Origin: Platanthera guangdongensis
Taxonomy: Eukaryota > Streptophyta > Magnoliopsida > Asparagales > Orchidaceae
Direction of reading: 5' to 3'
Assembly: GCA_039583875.1 (NCBI GenBank)
Contig: CM077151.1
Span: forward strand, 117,715,519 to 117,779,518
DNA: 64,000 nucleotides
Part shown: positions 46,360-56,340 of the stretch, in pieces
Layout of the letters: every line of letters begins with the position of its first letter
How positions within the stretch are numbered: position 1 is the stretch's first letter
Notes under the pieces: model-generated
What the model was told of the DNA's origin: nothing
The model's input: the letters and a program-made list of their open reading frames with translations, nothing else
Databases searched by the model: none
Program-made: the position numbers and the translations under genes

Positions 46360-46835
46360 AAGTGTCGAGACTGAACTTCATCATATGTCGACACATGTAG
46401 GCTAAGTGTCGACATAAGCCTTGGTGGTGTCGACACAGCTCCCTTGGTGTTGACACTGCTTCTCGACACAGCTTCTGTATAATGTGTCGACACTAATTCT
46501 GTTGTGTCGACACAGTCACTTCTTCTCTTTACAAAAATCAACTTTGTTAATACTCTGCTATGTGTCGACACAAGTCCTATGTGTCGACACAGTTGATGTC
46601 GACAAAGTCTTCTGTGTGTCGACACTGCCTCTGTGTGTCGACACAGTTGCTGTCGCCTAAACTTTTCTGTATGTCGACACTGCCTCTGTGTGTCGACACA
46701 GTTTCTTCTGGTGTCGACACAGCCTTTCCAAGTGTCGACACAATTGACTCTAGGTGTCGACACAGTTTTTATCCAGTGTCGACACAAGCCTTTATAAGTG
46801 TCGACACAGCTTTTCTGGTGTCGACTCATGGACTT
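46360..46835. repeat. TGTCGACAC palindrome array in S2 U3 (5' LTR)
   Basis: About twenty palindromic cores. This copy keeps more intact CG than the 3' LTR copy, for example GTGTCGACAC at 46800 where the other LTR has GTGTTGACAC. The long frames here (178 and 116 aa) are repeat translations. Confidence 0.94.
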
Positions 46836-46974
46836 AGAAACTTTTTCCTGCATTCTTGCATTTTCTTAACCTCCACATATAAACTCAAAACAACATCAAA
46901 TACACCTTGATGCATATCATTGAGTAAGGTGAGGCTTCTTCAAATCTGGTACACATTTTTCAATGTACCCAACA

Positions 46975-46979
46975 AAATT
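46975..46979. repeat. Target-site duplication of S2, right copy (AAATT)
   Basis: It is identical to 23620-23624. S3 sequence resumes here. Confidence 0.88.
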
Positions 46980-47390
46980 ATCACATCTTGTCTTATAATG
47001 TATACCAACAATGTAAAAAATTTCAAATCTGTATCAACGAAATTAATATGATTTGGCCTTAACTTCACTGTTGTGTCTAATGTGCTTAAAATTCTCACTT
47101 GTATATCTGTGGTTGGTAAATATATTATTTCTTGACAGATTTCTTAATTTCCAATTATTGTTTGGCTAAGTTAATGATTAGGTAGACCTTAATCATATTA
47201 TTACACTGTCAATAATTGATAATTCAGAACTCACAATCATACTGTTAAGCCATCTCATCTAGGGGGATTTTTCTAGTACTGAGATGGCTAGTGGTCTTGA
47301 CAATGTGTTCATCAGATGTATCTTGATATTTCCGTTATTAATGCACCTTAGCATGGATGTGTGTTCTTCCTTATTCAAAAAGGGGGACAT
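46980..47390 (+). other. S3 3' untranslated stretch with polypurine tract
   Basis: AT-rich, no coding sequence recognised. AAAAAGGGGGACAT at 47377-47390 aligns with the polypurine tracts of S2 and S4 and marks the 3' LTR start. Confidence 0.75.
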
Positions 47391-47544
47391 TATTGGGAAT
47401 TGTTCCCTATAATGTTCCTCATGATTTGAAGTTGCATCACCATTCATGTTAAGGGGCATAATGTATTTGATGTGTGCTTTAGGTCATGCATGAAGGTAGT
47501 CCATGATTGGACAAGTAAAGAAAAATGAGTTGGGCAGTAAACTC

Positions 47545-47830
47545 AAATTTCGTCGAACTCATCTCAGAGTTCATCGAAATCAGCTTGATGATCGTCGAGC
47601 TCAACTCAGGATAAGCTTAAGAATTCAGGATACAAAATTCGTCGAACTTAGCTCGAAGTTCGTCGAGCTCAAGATACATATCGTCTAGCTCAGCCCAACG
47701 CTTGTCAAGCTGATGCATAGGAAAATTGACTAAGTCAAAAAGCGCTGAGAGAACTGAGAAGATCAAAATTTGTCGAGCTCAGGTTATGGATCATCGAGCT
47801 CAGCTCAAATCTTATCAATTTAAAGCCAGA
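47545..47830. repeat. TCGTCGAGCTC palindrome array in S3 U3
   Basis: Half a dozen decayed units occur. 47582-47601 reads AGCTTGATGATCGTCGAGCT, which differs from the perfect G-A palindrome at 6986-7005 by two C-to-T changes. Confidence 0.85.
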
Positions 47831-47864
47831 AAATCTGTTTAAGGCATAAGTGCTAAGTCTGCTG

Positions 47865-48440
47865 AGAAGAAGGCGCTGACACTGCTGAGATAGCTGGGAA
47901 GATAGCATTGAGACAGCTGAAGACAGCTGAGAAGATGGCATTGAGACAACTGAGACAGCTGAGAAGATGGAGTTGAGATAGCTGAGACAGTATAGACAAA
48001 GTGAGCTGGAAATTATTCTAAGTCCAGAAGCATTGAGTGAAGCAAGTTCACTCAATGCTTCTAAATAAAGCTGGAAGCGCTGAGACAGTAAAGAGGAAAA
48101 CAGCTGAAAATAACATTAGCTGCAATTATTCTAAGTACAGAAGCGTTGAGTGAAGCAGGTTCACTCAATGCTTCTAATGAAGAGGAAAGCGCTGAAACCA
48201 AGAGTTATCTTAGCAGATAAATGAAAAACCACTGAGACCGCTGAGACAAATCCGCTGAGACTGTTAAAGTACAGAAACCGTTGATACAACAGATAAGAGG
48301 AAAGCTCTGATACAAAGGCTTGTCTCAGCTAATAATGGAAAACCACTGAGTCCGCTGAGACTGCTGAGACAAAACTGTTGAGACAAAGCCAGGAAATTTT
48401 CTAAGTACAAAAGCGCTGAGAGCCAAGGATGATGACATTG
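47865..48440. repeat. GCTGAGACA short-unit array in S3 U3
   Basis: Many copies of CGCTGAGAC, AGCTGAGACAG or CTGAGAAGATGG are spaced irregularly. AGTCCAGAAGCATTGAGTGA-type segments repeat near 48020 and 48130. The corresponding 5' LTR part starts at 17165. Confidence 0.85.
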
Positions 48441-48659
48441 AGTGTCTCAACATCACTCAATGCTTGACGGGATTCAGGAAATTTTCTAAGTCCACATGTT
48501 GATGACCACTGCTGACATCATCAAAGTCAACTCTGCAGAAATCCATTGAGGGAAAGCTGCTACAGCGCCGAAAGATATTTTGTCCCTTTCTGATGGAGTT
48601 GGCGCTCACCAATCCTTGGTGGGCCCACATACTATGTTTCCGTTGATTCAAATCAATGC

Positions 48660-48671
48660 ATATAAAAAAGG
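48660..48671 (+). promoter_or_regulatory. S3 TATA box (3' LTR)
   Basis: ATATAAAAAAGG lies directly downstream of the two U3 arrays and matches 17511-17520 of the 5' LTR. Confidence 0.58.
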
Positions 48672-49080
48672 GGAAACAGAAAAGGTTTAGGGTTAACGTA
48701 TACCCGGTCATCAAGGGCAGAAAATATAGAGAGAAGAAGAAGGAGGCGGCTAGACATTTATCCGACCAAGCTTTAAAGCTGAAGTCCAGCCAAGATAGCC
48801 AAAAGGCAAGAAGATAACTGGAGCACTTCCTACTCAGCAAGTTGGTTCTCTCAAGAACAAAGCAAGCTGGTTGATCCACTCAATAGCAGATAGCTGCTCA
48901 CCTTTGTAACAAGGGAGAAGATAGCTGTAGAAGAAGACTCATCCCTTATACAGCAAATTAGCTGGACTGATAACTGCTCAGTCTAGCAGAGCAAACTCTG
49001 AGATTTAATCTCTGAGTTATTTTTGTTTTCCTTTTCATCTTTAAACTTATAACCATTTTACTGTAGGATTCAGGCTTCCT

Positions 49081-49500
49081 AGATCAGAGTTGCTGGAAGG
49101 CTTAATATCCTGAGGCTGGAGTGTTTATCTCTCTATGGTAAGATCCAACTGGATCTGAGTTGCTGGAAGGCTTGTTAGCCTGATGCAGGAGAGTTTATCT
49201 CTCTGTGGTAGGATCCAACTGGATTTGAGTTGCTAGAAGGCTTAATAGCCTGAGGCTAGAGAGTTTATCTCTTTGTGGTAGGATCTAACTAGATCTAAGT
49301 TGCTGGAAGGCTTGATAGCCTGAGGCTGGAGAGTTTATCTCTCTGTGGTAGGATCCAAGTGTATCTGAGTTGCTGGAAGGCTTAATAGCCTGAGGTTGGA
49401 GAGTTTATCTCTCTGTAGTAGGATCCAAGTGGATCTGAGTTGATGGAAGCCTTAATAGCCTGAGGCTGGAGAGTTTATCTCTCGATGGTAGGATCCAAGT
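49081..49500 (+). repeat. 70-bp tandem repeat in the S3 3' LTR, six copies
   Basis: Units begin at 49081, 49151, 49221, 49291, 49361 and 49431. They have the same 70-base period and copy number as 17931-18350 in the 5' LTR. Confidence 0.94.
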
Positions 49501-49804
49501 GTGGATCTGAGTGTAAGGTTGTGGGCCTGAGGTGTAAGATCTAAAGAGCATAGTGTTGGAGTCTGTGCCTTGTCCAATAAGTAAGTGGAAAGGTAGGAGG
49601 GAAAGTGGATGTACCCAATTGGGGAACCACTATAAATACTTGTGTTCTAGTTGTGTGTGTTTGTTTGACACTCTTATTGCAGGACATAAGGACAATCTCT
49701 AGATAGAGTAGTAAGAAAATAACAAAAGAAGCTATAAATTTCAAAGACCTATTCACCCCCCCCCTCTCTAGGTGATTAGCTAACCTTCAATTAAATAACT
49801 TTCA

Positions 49805-50460
49805 ACCTGGCTCCAAATCAATAACAAACTCCACATCCCTCTCAGGCATAAGACCAGGAAGACTAACTAGGAAAACATCAGGAAACGCACACACCACATG
49901 AACATCTTTGACATGCGGCAAACTACCAATGGTTTCAAAAACAAAAACCAAACAAGCAAAATTGCCGGAATCTAAAACATTCTGACTACATACCACAGAA
50001 ATGATCGGGGAATCCTGGAGAGGAAAACCATACACACTCCTGGGGTGGCTGTTGTCCATCTTGAAGTCCAACCACTTATCCTTGCATTGAATAACCACAT
50101 CATATCTAGACAACCAGTACATGCCCACAATCACATCAAAGTCCTCCAGGTCCAGCACCTTTAAATCAGCAAAAGCTAGGAAATCAACTAAAAGGATCAG
50201 ACAACTCTGGATACCTTGGTCTGACACCACTAAATCACAAGAAGGAAACTTAACGTGAAACGAGTCGCCAACTAGATCGAGAGTCAGATGATGATGCTCT
50301 ATGAAAGTCCTAGCTACGAATGAGTGGGTAGCACTAGAATCGAAAAGAACATGCGCCCAACAATTCTTTACCTTAAACTTCCCTGAGAACACTTGGGTGG
50401 ATGTATGTTCTTCCTCCATAGTCATCATATTCAGCTTGCCCTTCCCTTTGTCCAAACATT
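49805..50460 (-). pseudogene. G-B aspartic protease, partial
   Basis: This is the gypsy-type protease of the element into which S3 inserted. The 217-residue frame (from 50455) has VLFDSSATHSFVARTFIEHH near 50300-50350, where the family D-S-G-A has become D-S-S-A. The C-terminal DVIVGMYWLSRYDVVIQC near 50090-50140 matches I-L-G-M-D-W-L. It ends abruptly at the S3 LTR; RT and integrase should lie left of the window on the far side of S3. The changed active site makes activity unlikely. Confidence 0.85.
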
Positions 50461-51612
50461 ACGGCAGTGGCAAAGCTTGAAGTGGAACTGGCTGCATCAG
50501 GGGCCGGTACTACAGGCACTTTGAATTGAAATGTCCTTTCTATCCATACTGGAAGCAGACCTTCTCTTTACCGCCAACAATAGGCAGCATCGTGCCCCTT
50601 TCGCTTGCACGAAGAATAAAACAGATCTCCTTTGGGAGCGCTCTAAATTGCATGCACCTATTGCTGCTTCTGAGCTCCCAACCTCTTGAAACACTTTTCG
50701 AACGGATGACCTGACCGGCCAATGAAACTGCATGCCTCCTTGCTTCTTTTCTTTGAAGCTGTACCAAATTCCCGAGAGCTCTTACCATTATCTGACCTTT
50801 TCTTGTCATTTCTCATTTGCATGCCTCAATTCTTGGCATTATCGATGGCTTCAAATTTAAGAGCAGCGTTCACTGCCTCAGTATAGTTTTCAGATCCATA
50901 AGCACTAGCCAGCTGCTGGATGTCACTCCTAAGACCACCCAGATATTGCTTGACTCTACTAGCTTCAGAAGCAACCAAATCTAGGGCAAACCAGCTTAAC
51001 TTGCTAGAATCTACCTCATACTCACTAACCGTGAGTTTTTTTTTGTTTCAGATGCAGGAAGTTGTTCATCAAACGGTCTTGCTCGACCGATGACAGAAAT
51101 TTCCTAAGCAACAACTCCTTGAATGATCCCCATGAGCACCCATATGCGAGGTTTTATTATTCTCTTAACCACTAGCTCTTTGCAAGACCCTTGATCTGGT
51201 AAGCGGTGACCATCACTCTCTAGTCCATAAAAATTTCTGAATACGAGAACATCTCCTCGATTGTGATAATCCAATCATCCAATGCCATGAAATCAGCTCT
51301 ACCATCATAGGTAGAAGGTCCTAGCTGCTGAAAATATGAAATAAAATTCATCTCTTGTGGCAGTAGAACTAGAGGCACCAAAGGAGCAGGAGGAGCGGGA
51401 ATGGCTTCACCCATAATAGGGTCCTGCACTCTTGGCTGCTACCCTGAAACAACAGTCAACAGCGCCTGAATCTACGATTGTATCTCAACCATCTGCCTCG
51501 ATAGAGCCTCATTGCTCTACGACAGTCCCTCAATCATAGCCTCACTCCGCACACCCGATGACTCACCCTCAGACTGGGGAGTCAACCTCGTCGCAACACG
51601 CTTAGGTGACAT
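50461..51612 (-). pseudogene. G-B gag, heavily decayed
   Basis: The start near 51612 (MSPKRVATRL) is followed by a glutamine-rich N-terminus with several stops, then LGPSTYDGRADFMALDDWI, typical of gypsy gag, near 51290. Two knuckle remnants follow. One reads C-S-F-I-G-R-S-G-H-P-F-E-K-C near 50690-50730, with the second cysteine lost. The other reads C-F-Q-Y-G-stop-K-G-H-F-N-S-K-C near 50530-50570. Many stops interrupt the frame. Confidence 0.75.
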
Positions 51613-52282
51613 CCTAAGAATACAACGAATGCCAAAACAAAACATAGCTTTACCACTAGAACTACATAGCTTAGTTTAGATCATACATGTGTAGATACTT
51701 GCCCAAGCTGCTAACTTGCTCTGGGATTTTCGTTAATGATGCCATGCTTAAACTTAGGATGATTTACTGTCATTATATTGGCTCATGTGCATAAACCATG
51801 AATGCAAGAATTCTTATTCCTTTTGCTTTAAAACTCTGTGTTTATGTATGTCATCATGTAGATCTTTAGCTTGACACGTGTGTTAATGTTATGTTATGTC
51901 ATGTATGTTGTGTTATGCATTCCAATAAAGGCCTTAATGCATGTTATGAGCGGCATACACATGAAATATTATGCATCTCATACTACATAATATCACATGT
52001 AACGAAAAGAAAAATCTAATGTGCATTCATGTGATGATTGTTATGCATCACATACTACATAACAGTCACATGTTGCTTCCTATAAGAATTCATATACAAA
52101 CACATATTATGCATCTCATACTACATAATATGCCTCGTATACTTTTTATCATGCTTATGAGTGTAGTGTTCATGCTTCAGCCAAGGCGTACTGATGACAC
52201 ATTGATGTGTGTATGAAATGGAACAAGACAATGTAAAACTAACCAGAGATAGTCGTTCGACCAATTGTCAAACAACCTATCC
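51613..52282 (-). other. G-B leader with a short triple repeat
   Basis: AT-rich, no coding sequence recognised. TATGCATCTCATACTACATA is present three times with small changes (about 51970, 52042 and 52110). Confidence 0.75.
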
Positions 52283-52293
52283 CTCTGATACCA
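52283..52293 (-). promoter_or_regulatory. G-B primer-binding site
   Basis: The minus strand reads TGGTATCAGAG, four bases from the putative LTR end at 52298. Confidence 0.88.
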
Positions 52294-52297
52294 ACTG

Positions 52298-52970
52298 TGT
52301 AACATTCCTCAAACTTCTAGACCCCAAGTATGGTTTTGTCATGACTGGGACATGACAAAACTCTTGGAAGTACCAAAAGGTTGGGGTGAACTTGGGAACT
52401 TGTGTGTGAACCACCTTGGTCAGCAAATAGTAGAATTCCAATTACTAGCTTAGGGATGACCATAGGGCCTCAACATGACTCCATGACCCCAGCACAACAT
52501 CACTAACCTATTAGAGGGTTCATCAGAGCCATAAGGATCCACTAGGGTCAACTAAAAAGGTCAAGTTGACCAACGTCAACCCAAGCCCTGAATTGGTCAT
52601 ACTAAGCTCACTCATGCCCAATTGACCTCCCCTTAGCCAAAGGTACCCGCCTAGACCTTCCCAAGCCCTAAGGGAGGACAATGGGTCAACAAGGACCATT
52701 GGGGCCCTAAAAAGGTCAGAGTGCCCTAACTAAGGGTCAAGTGACATCCAAGATGCCCAACCAACCCTACATAAGCCTTCCTAAACCTTAGGGGAGGCTA
52801 ATGGGTCACCAAGGACACATTGGGGTCAACCCAAATGGTCAATTTGACCAAGGTCAACTCAATCCTTGAAATAGGTCAAACTAGCTCAAATGGGCTAACT
52901 CAAGCTCAAGCCCAATCCCCCTTAGGCTAGCCATATTTCCATGAATATTATGGGGGTTAGTGGGGTGCCA
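52298..52970 (-). repeat. G-B LTR, first part, interrupted by G-C
   Basis: On the plus strand it begins TGTAACATTCC next to the primer site. It contains a hairpin GTTTTGTCATG...CATGACAAAAC at about 52333-52362, then repeated paralog segments such as GGGTCA(C/A)CAAGGAC near 52683 and 52804. It holds no coding sequence. G-C starts at 52971, so the rest of this LTR should lie beyond the right window edge. Confidence 0.65.
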
Positions 52971-55692
52971 TGTAAGACCCCCCCATCCCGGATCCAAAAA
53001 CACGGCACGAAGGGGAGTCTTATGCCCGGAACAGTCGCCTTGCGGTAGCATTAGCACACGAGCTAACCTGTACCACAAGACGCCTATTCCGCCGGCTATA
53101 ATAATATCAATATCACATGCCAAGCACAACCACAATATAATAAGCAAGAGAAGTCAAATCCACACTAAGTAATAATGTCCAAATACATAAATAAAGGAGA
53201 AGATAAAACATGCTTCTATAATATATCAGAGTACAGCTAATCATTGCCCAAACGGGCTACATTAGAGTATCAAAATACTAACATCAGTAACTGACGGTAT
53301 CGACGGCACCGTCACTTCAGGCCCTATCATCCTTGCCTGGCTGTCCTGCTGCGTAGTCTGTGGCTGCTCTACCTGCGGCGTGACCTCCTAAAAAGGAAGA
53401 CGTAGCAACCGTTAGTCAAAACGACTAAGTGGTTTCACATCCGCTCCCCCGGCGACTCCTTGGCACCAGGCGGGGAAAAGGAACAAGGGTAATATATATA
53501 TATGCAAGTAAAAGAGGTTCAAGCAGATGGCAATAGAGTAAGAGTAACAGTATCATAATCAGCAGTTATTTAGGAGCTATACTAAACTAACAAGTATAAG
53601 TAACAGCAGGAAAGTAACTTAACTTATAAGAATGCCCATACAAACTTATAAGTTAAGGGTCGGGTTACATAAAGGTAACTCATCGTATAAGAGTGCCCAT
53701 AAAAACTTATACGATGAGGATCTTATTGTGCAATGTTATGCAATGACTCACCCATGATCACACCCATGCAATTGCCATGTCGACATAGACTGTAGTTCCC
53801 ACTTTTCGAGCAGGTAGCTAAACTCTCAGGCATCAGCCGCCATGGCCAGACGGTGACAGTAGAACGAGCACTTCTACTACTAGGCGGGTATCCACACTAC
53901 TTCACCTAGGCCTCCGTACGCCTCAACGCTAAGAACACAACAGCGGAGCCCATGCGTACTATGGCCCAGCGGGGTCTTGGGTAGATGTGCAACAAGAACA
54001 CAGCCCGAACTGGACTTGCATGACCCGGAAGGGGCCTCAGAAGTAAGCACGAGAACACAGCCCAACCGTTCACTTGGCACGGAAGGGGCCCCGGGATGTG
54101 AACACCGAGGACACAGCCCAACCGCCCAAAGTCTAACAGTCGACACCCATCGGTATGACGACTGGCGAGCCCGTAGACCTGCCACACTATCCTTAACCCC
54201 GGATTACGACACCGCGTGTCGACTCACACGCATGCAAATGCCACATCAACATAACATGGAAGGGGCCTCAGAAGTAAGCACTAGGACACATCCCAACCGT
54301 CAATCCATACCTTATCACAACTCAACCAAACAAGTGACGGTCAACACCGCACCTACATCCCTTCACAATACTTCCCGTAGGGAGACGACGCTCTAAGTAT
54401 TGGACTACTAAACTCAATTCCTTAATCAAACATACTCATGGCCATGATTTATTCTTCTATATGACTCCCAAGTGATGACAACATAATATAACATGTTACG
54501 CATATAAAGATTTACAAATCTTTCCAAAAGTACTAACCTATTATGAACATGATGTGTGTGTAAAGATCCATCACACTCTCCATATGTTAACAACATATTA
54601 TAGATGATGCGCACAAATAACAATCTTTCATTTCTTATCAAGTCAATTCGTTTAAATAAGATTGCTTCACAATTTGATTATATGAAATCTAATTAATAAG
54701 CTTCGTCAATCATGCAACAAATGATTAATCATAAGGGTTCATCCAATCCAAGTAACTTGCAATAAAACTTCCACCGAATTCAAACCCATCTTATAAAAAG
54801 CCCATAATTTAGGTGCAGATTGAATCTGTACAGCAGTTCGACCGGAGAATCCTGAAGCTACAGGAATCCGGTGAAGACGTGTAACCCCACGATGGAAAGG
54901 TCTTTCCGTGGTCCACCACTTTCGTATTCAGACCTCAACCCAGTTTTGATATTATCCTATTTGAAATCGGACTTGAATTCCGCTGCGTACAAAACACAAT
55001 TTCTGCATGCAGGATTTGTTGAACACCAATTTCGTTTAGACTTTCCTGTGGCTACGGACTTCGGCTGAAGTTGTACAACCATTCATTGGAAAGGTATTTT
55101 CAAGGGCTTCAACTTTCGTGTTTACCTGAAAGCCTAGATCTGGCCATATCATGCTTAAAAATGGCCACAAAGATCGCTGCGCGCAGAATACAGATTCTGC
55201 ACGCATCTTAAGGCGGAATGAACGGCATCGGTTCATCTTCCTCCTCAAGGCGATCTTCCCAAATCATTCCAGAAAATCTCCTCCCTTATTCAACCTCAAG
55301 AGGCCTTTAATCTTCACGAAACCATCCCCCATCTCCACATAGAAGATCGGAGAGGTTGAAGACACCACTAACAAAGAACACAAGCCCCGGATTGGCCTCA
55401 CCCTAGAGAAAGCATCTTCTCACATGTCAAGACTCTTTTGAGTCGACGTCTTGCCTAAATATCTACAGATCTAGCACCACGGGAGAGGGTAGGAAACTCA
55501 CTTCGGTTCTAGCGGTACCACCATTTCCGGCCATGGATCTCGTAATTCTCCTTGACGTCATCTTCTCCTTCGCGGCGTTGGCGGATTTTCCCTCCCTAGA
55601 ACTTGCTCCAGCAAACTCTCCTTCTCTCAACAGGAGTTTCTCTCAGAAACAAGGATTAAGTGAGCATGAAAACGGATACGGTTTTCACTTCC

Positions 55693-55703
55693 CCTTATAT
55701 ATG
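55693..55703 (-). promoter_or_regulatory. G-C TATA-like box
   Basis: The minus strand reads CATATATAAGG, directly downstream of the palindrome array in the element's orientation. It is judged by sequence and position only. Confidence 0.55.
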
Positions 55704-55706
55704 AAA

Positions 55707-56340
55707 AGTGACATGGGTAGGGACACGCCCGAGTCCTTACCCGTATCCTGCTTGGGCGAAACGGCAACGACAGTTTCCGTGTCGGTTCAATACTTGACAC
55801 GTGTAGGGACACGCCCGTGTCCCGACCTGTGTCCACATGACACGGCCGTGTTCCCTGGCCGTGTCCTTATCGGGATACATTTCGACGAACTCAACTCGAC
55901 ACACTGGCACACGGGTAGGGACACGCCCGTGTCGCTACCCGTGTCATACAATTCGTTGATCTCGACACGTAGTTCATCGATCTCGACACGCTCTGTCGAG
56001 TGTAAATCGATACACACGGGTAGGGACACGCTCGTATCACTACCTGTGTCACATGATGTCGACACAGCTCGTCAGTCTCGACGCGCCCTGTGGAGTGTAA
56101 CTCGACACACACGGGTAGGGACACGCCCGTGTCGCTACCCGTGTCACATGATGTCGACACAGCTCGTCAGTCTCGACACGCCCTGTCGAGTGTAACTGAA
56201 CACATACGGTTAGGGACATGCCCGTGTCGCTACCCATGTCACATGATGGCCACACAGCTCCTCGATCTAGACATGCCTCGTCGAGTTCAACCCGACGCAC
56301 ACGCACATGAGTAGGGACACGCCCGTGTCTCTACCCGTGT
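55707..56340. repeat. GGGACACGCCCGTGTC tandem array in G-C U3
   Basis: Seven units of about 90-105 bases start near 55712, 55802, 55912, 56017, 56114, 56206 and 56300. Each has GGGTAGGGACACGCCCGTGT and an ACCCGTGTCA complement, so it can fold on itself. Between them lie TGTCGACACAGCTCGTCAGT and TCGACACG motifs like those of S1 and S2. The frames across it (69-220 aa) are repeat translations. Confidence 0.92.

Larger units (their letters stand above)
23625..46974 (-). mobile_element. S2: full-length Sirevirus-type element interrupted by S4
   Basis: On the minus strand the order is 5' LTR 45229-46974, primer site, gag, protease, integrase, [S4 at 29588-41667], RT, RNase H, palindrome array, ORF3, polypurine tract, 3' LTR 23625-25374. 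AAATT duplications flank both ends. Without S4 and its duplicated five bases the element is about 11.3 kb. The LTRs (1,746 and 1,750 bp) are closely similar by eye, with many differences at CpG sites. Confidence 0.95.
45229..46974 (-). repeat. S2 5' LTR (1,746 bp)
   Basis: On the minus strand it starts TGTTGGGTACATTG at 46974 and ends CCAATTCTTTCA at 45229. Its parts match the 3' LTR: array 46360-46835, TATA-like box 46217-46228, conserved block near 45392-45409, and a region of repeated CTACAACTCAG-type units (plus strand 45500-45735). Confidence 0.96.
17165..49804 (+). mobile_element. S3: Sirevirus-type element lacking most of pol, interrupted by S2
   Basis: Plus-strand parts are a 5' LTR remnant (17165-18656), primer site, gag, a protease stub, ORF3, then after the S2 insertion (23625-46974) the 3' flank, polypurine tract and 3' LTR (47391-49804). 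Both LTRs share a 70-bp tandem repeat, which ties the halves together. The start of the 5' LTR was cut off by S1. Without S2 about 9.3 kb is visible. Integrase, RT and RNase H are missing, so it could only have moved with enzymes from another element. Confidence 0.88.
47391..49804 (+). repeat. S3 3' LTR (2,414 bp)
   Basis: It begins TATTGGGAATTGTT right after the polypurine tract; the usual TG start appears changed to TA. It ends CTTTCA at 49804, at the same place as the 5' copy (18656). In order it holds a TCGTCGAGCTC array, a CGCTGAGAC array, a TATA box (48660), the 70-bp repeat and GGGGAACCACTATAAATACT at 49621. The next base belongs to G-B. Confidence 0.88.

Noticed and set aside
55533..56314. 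Frames of up to 220 aa in the G-C LTR with repeated R-D-T-P-V-S-L-P-V
   Set aside because: Tandem-repeat translation on both strands; no start context, domain or conservation.
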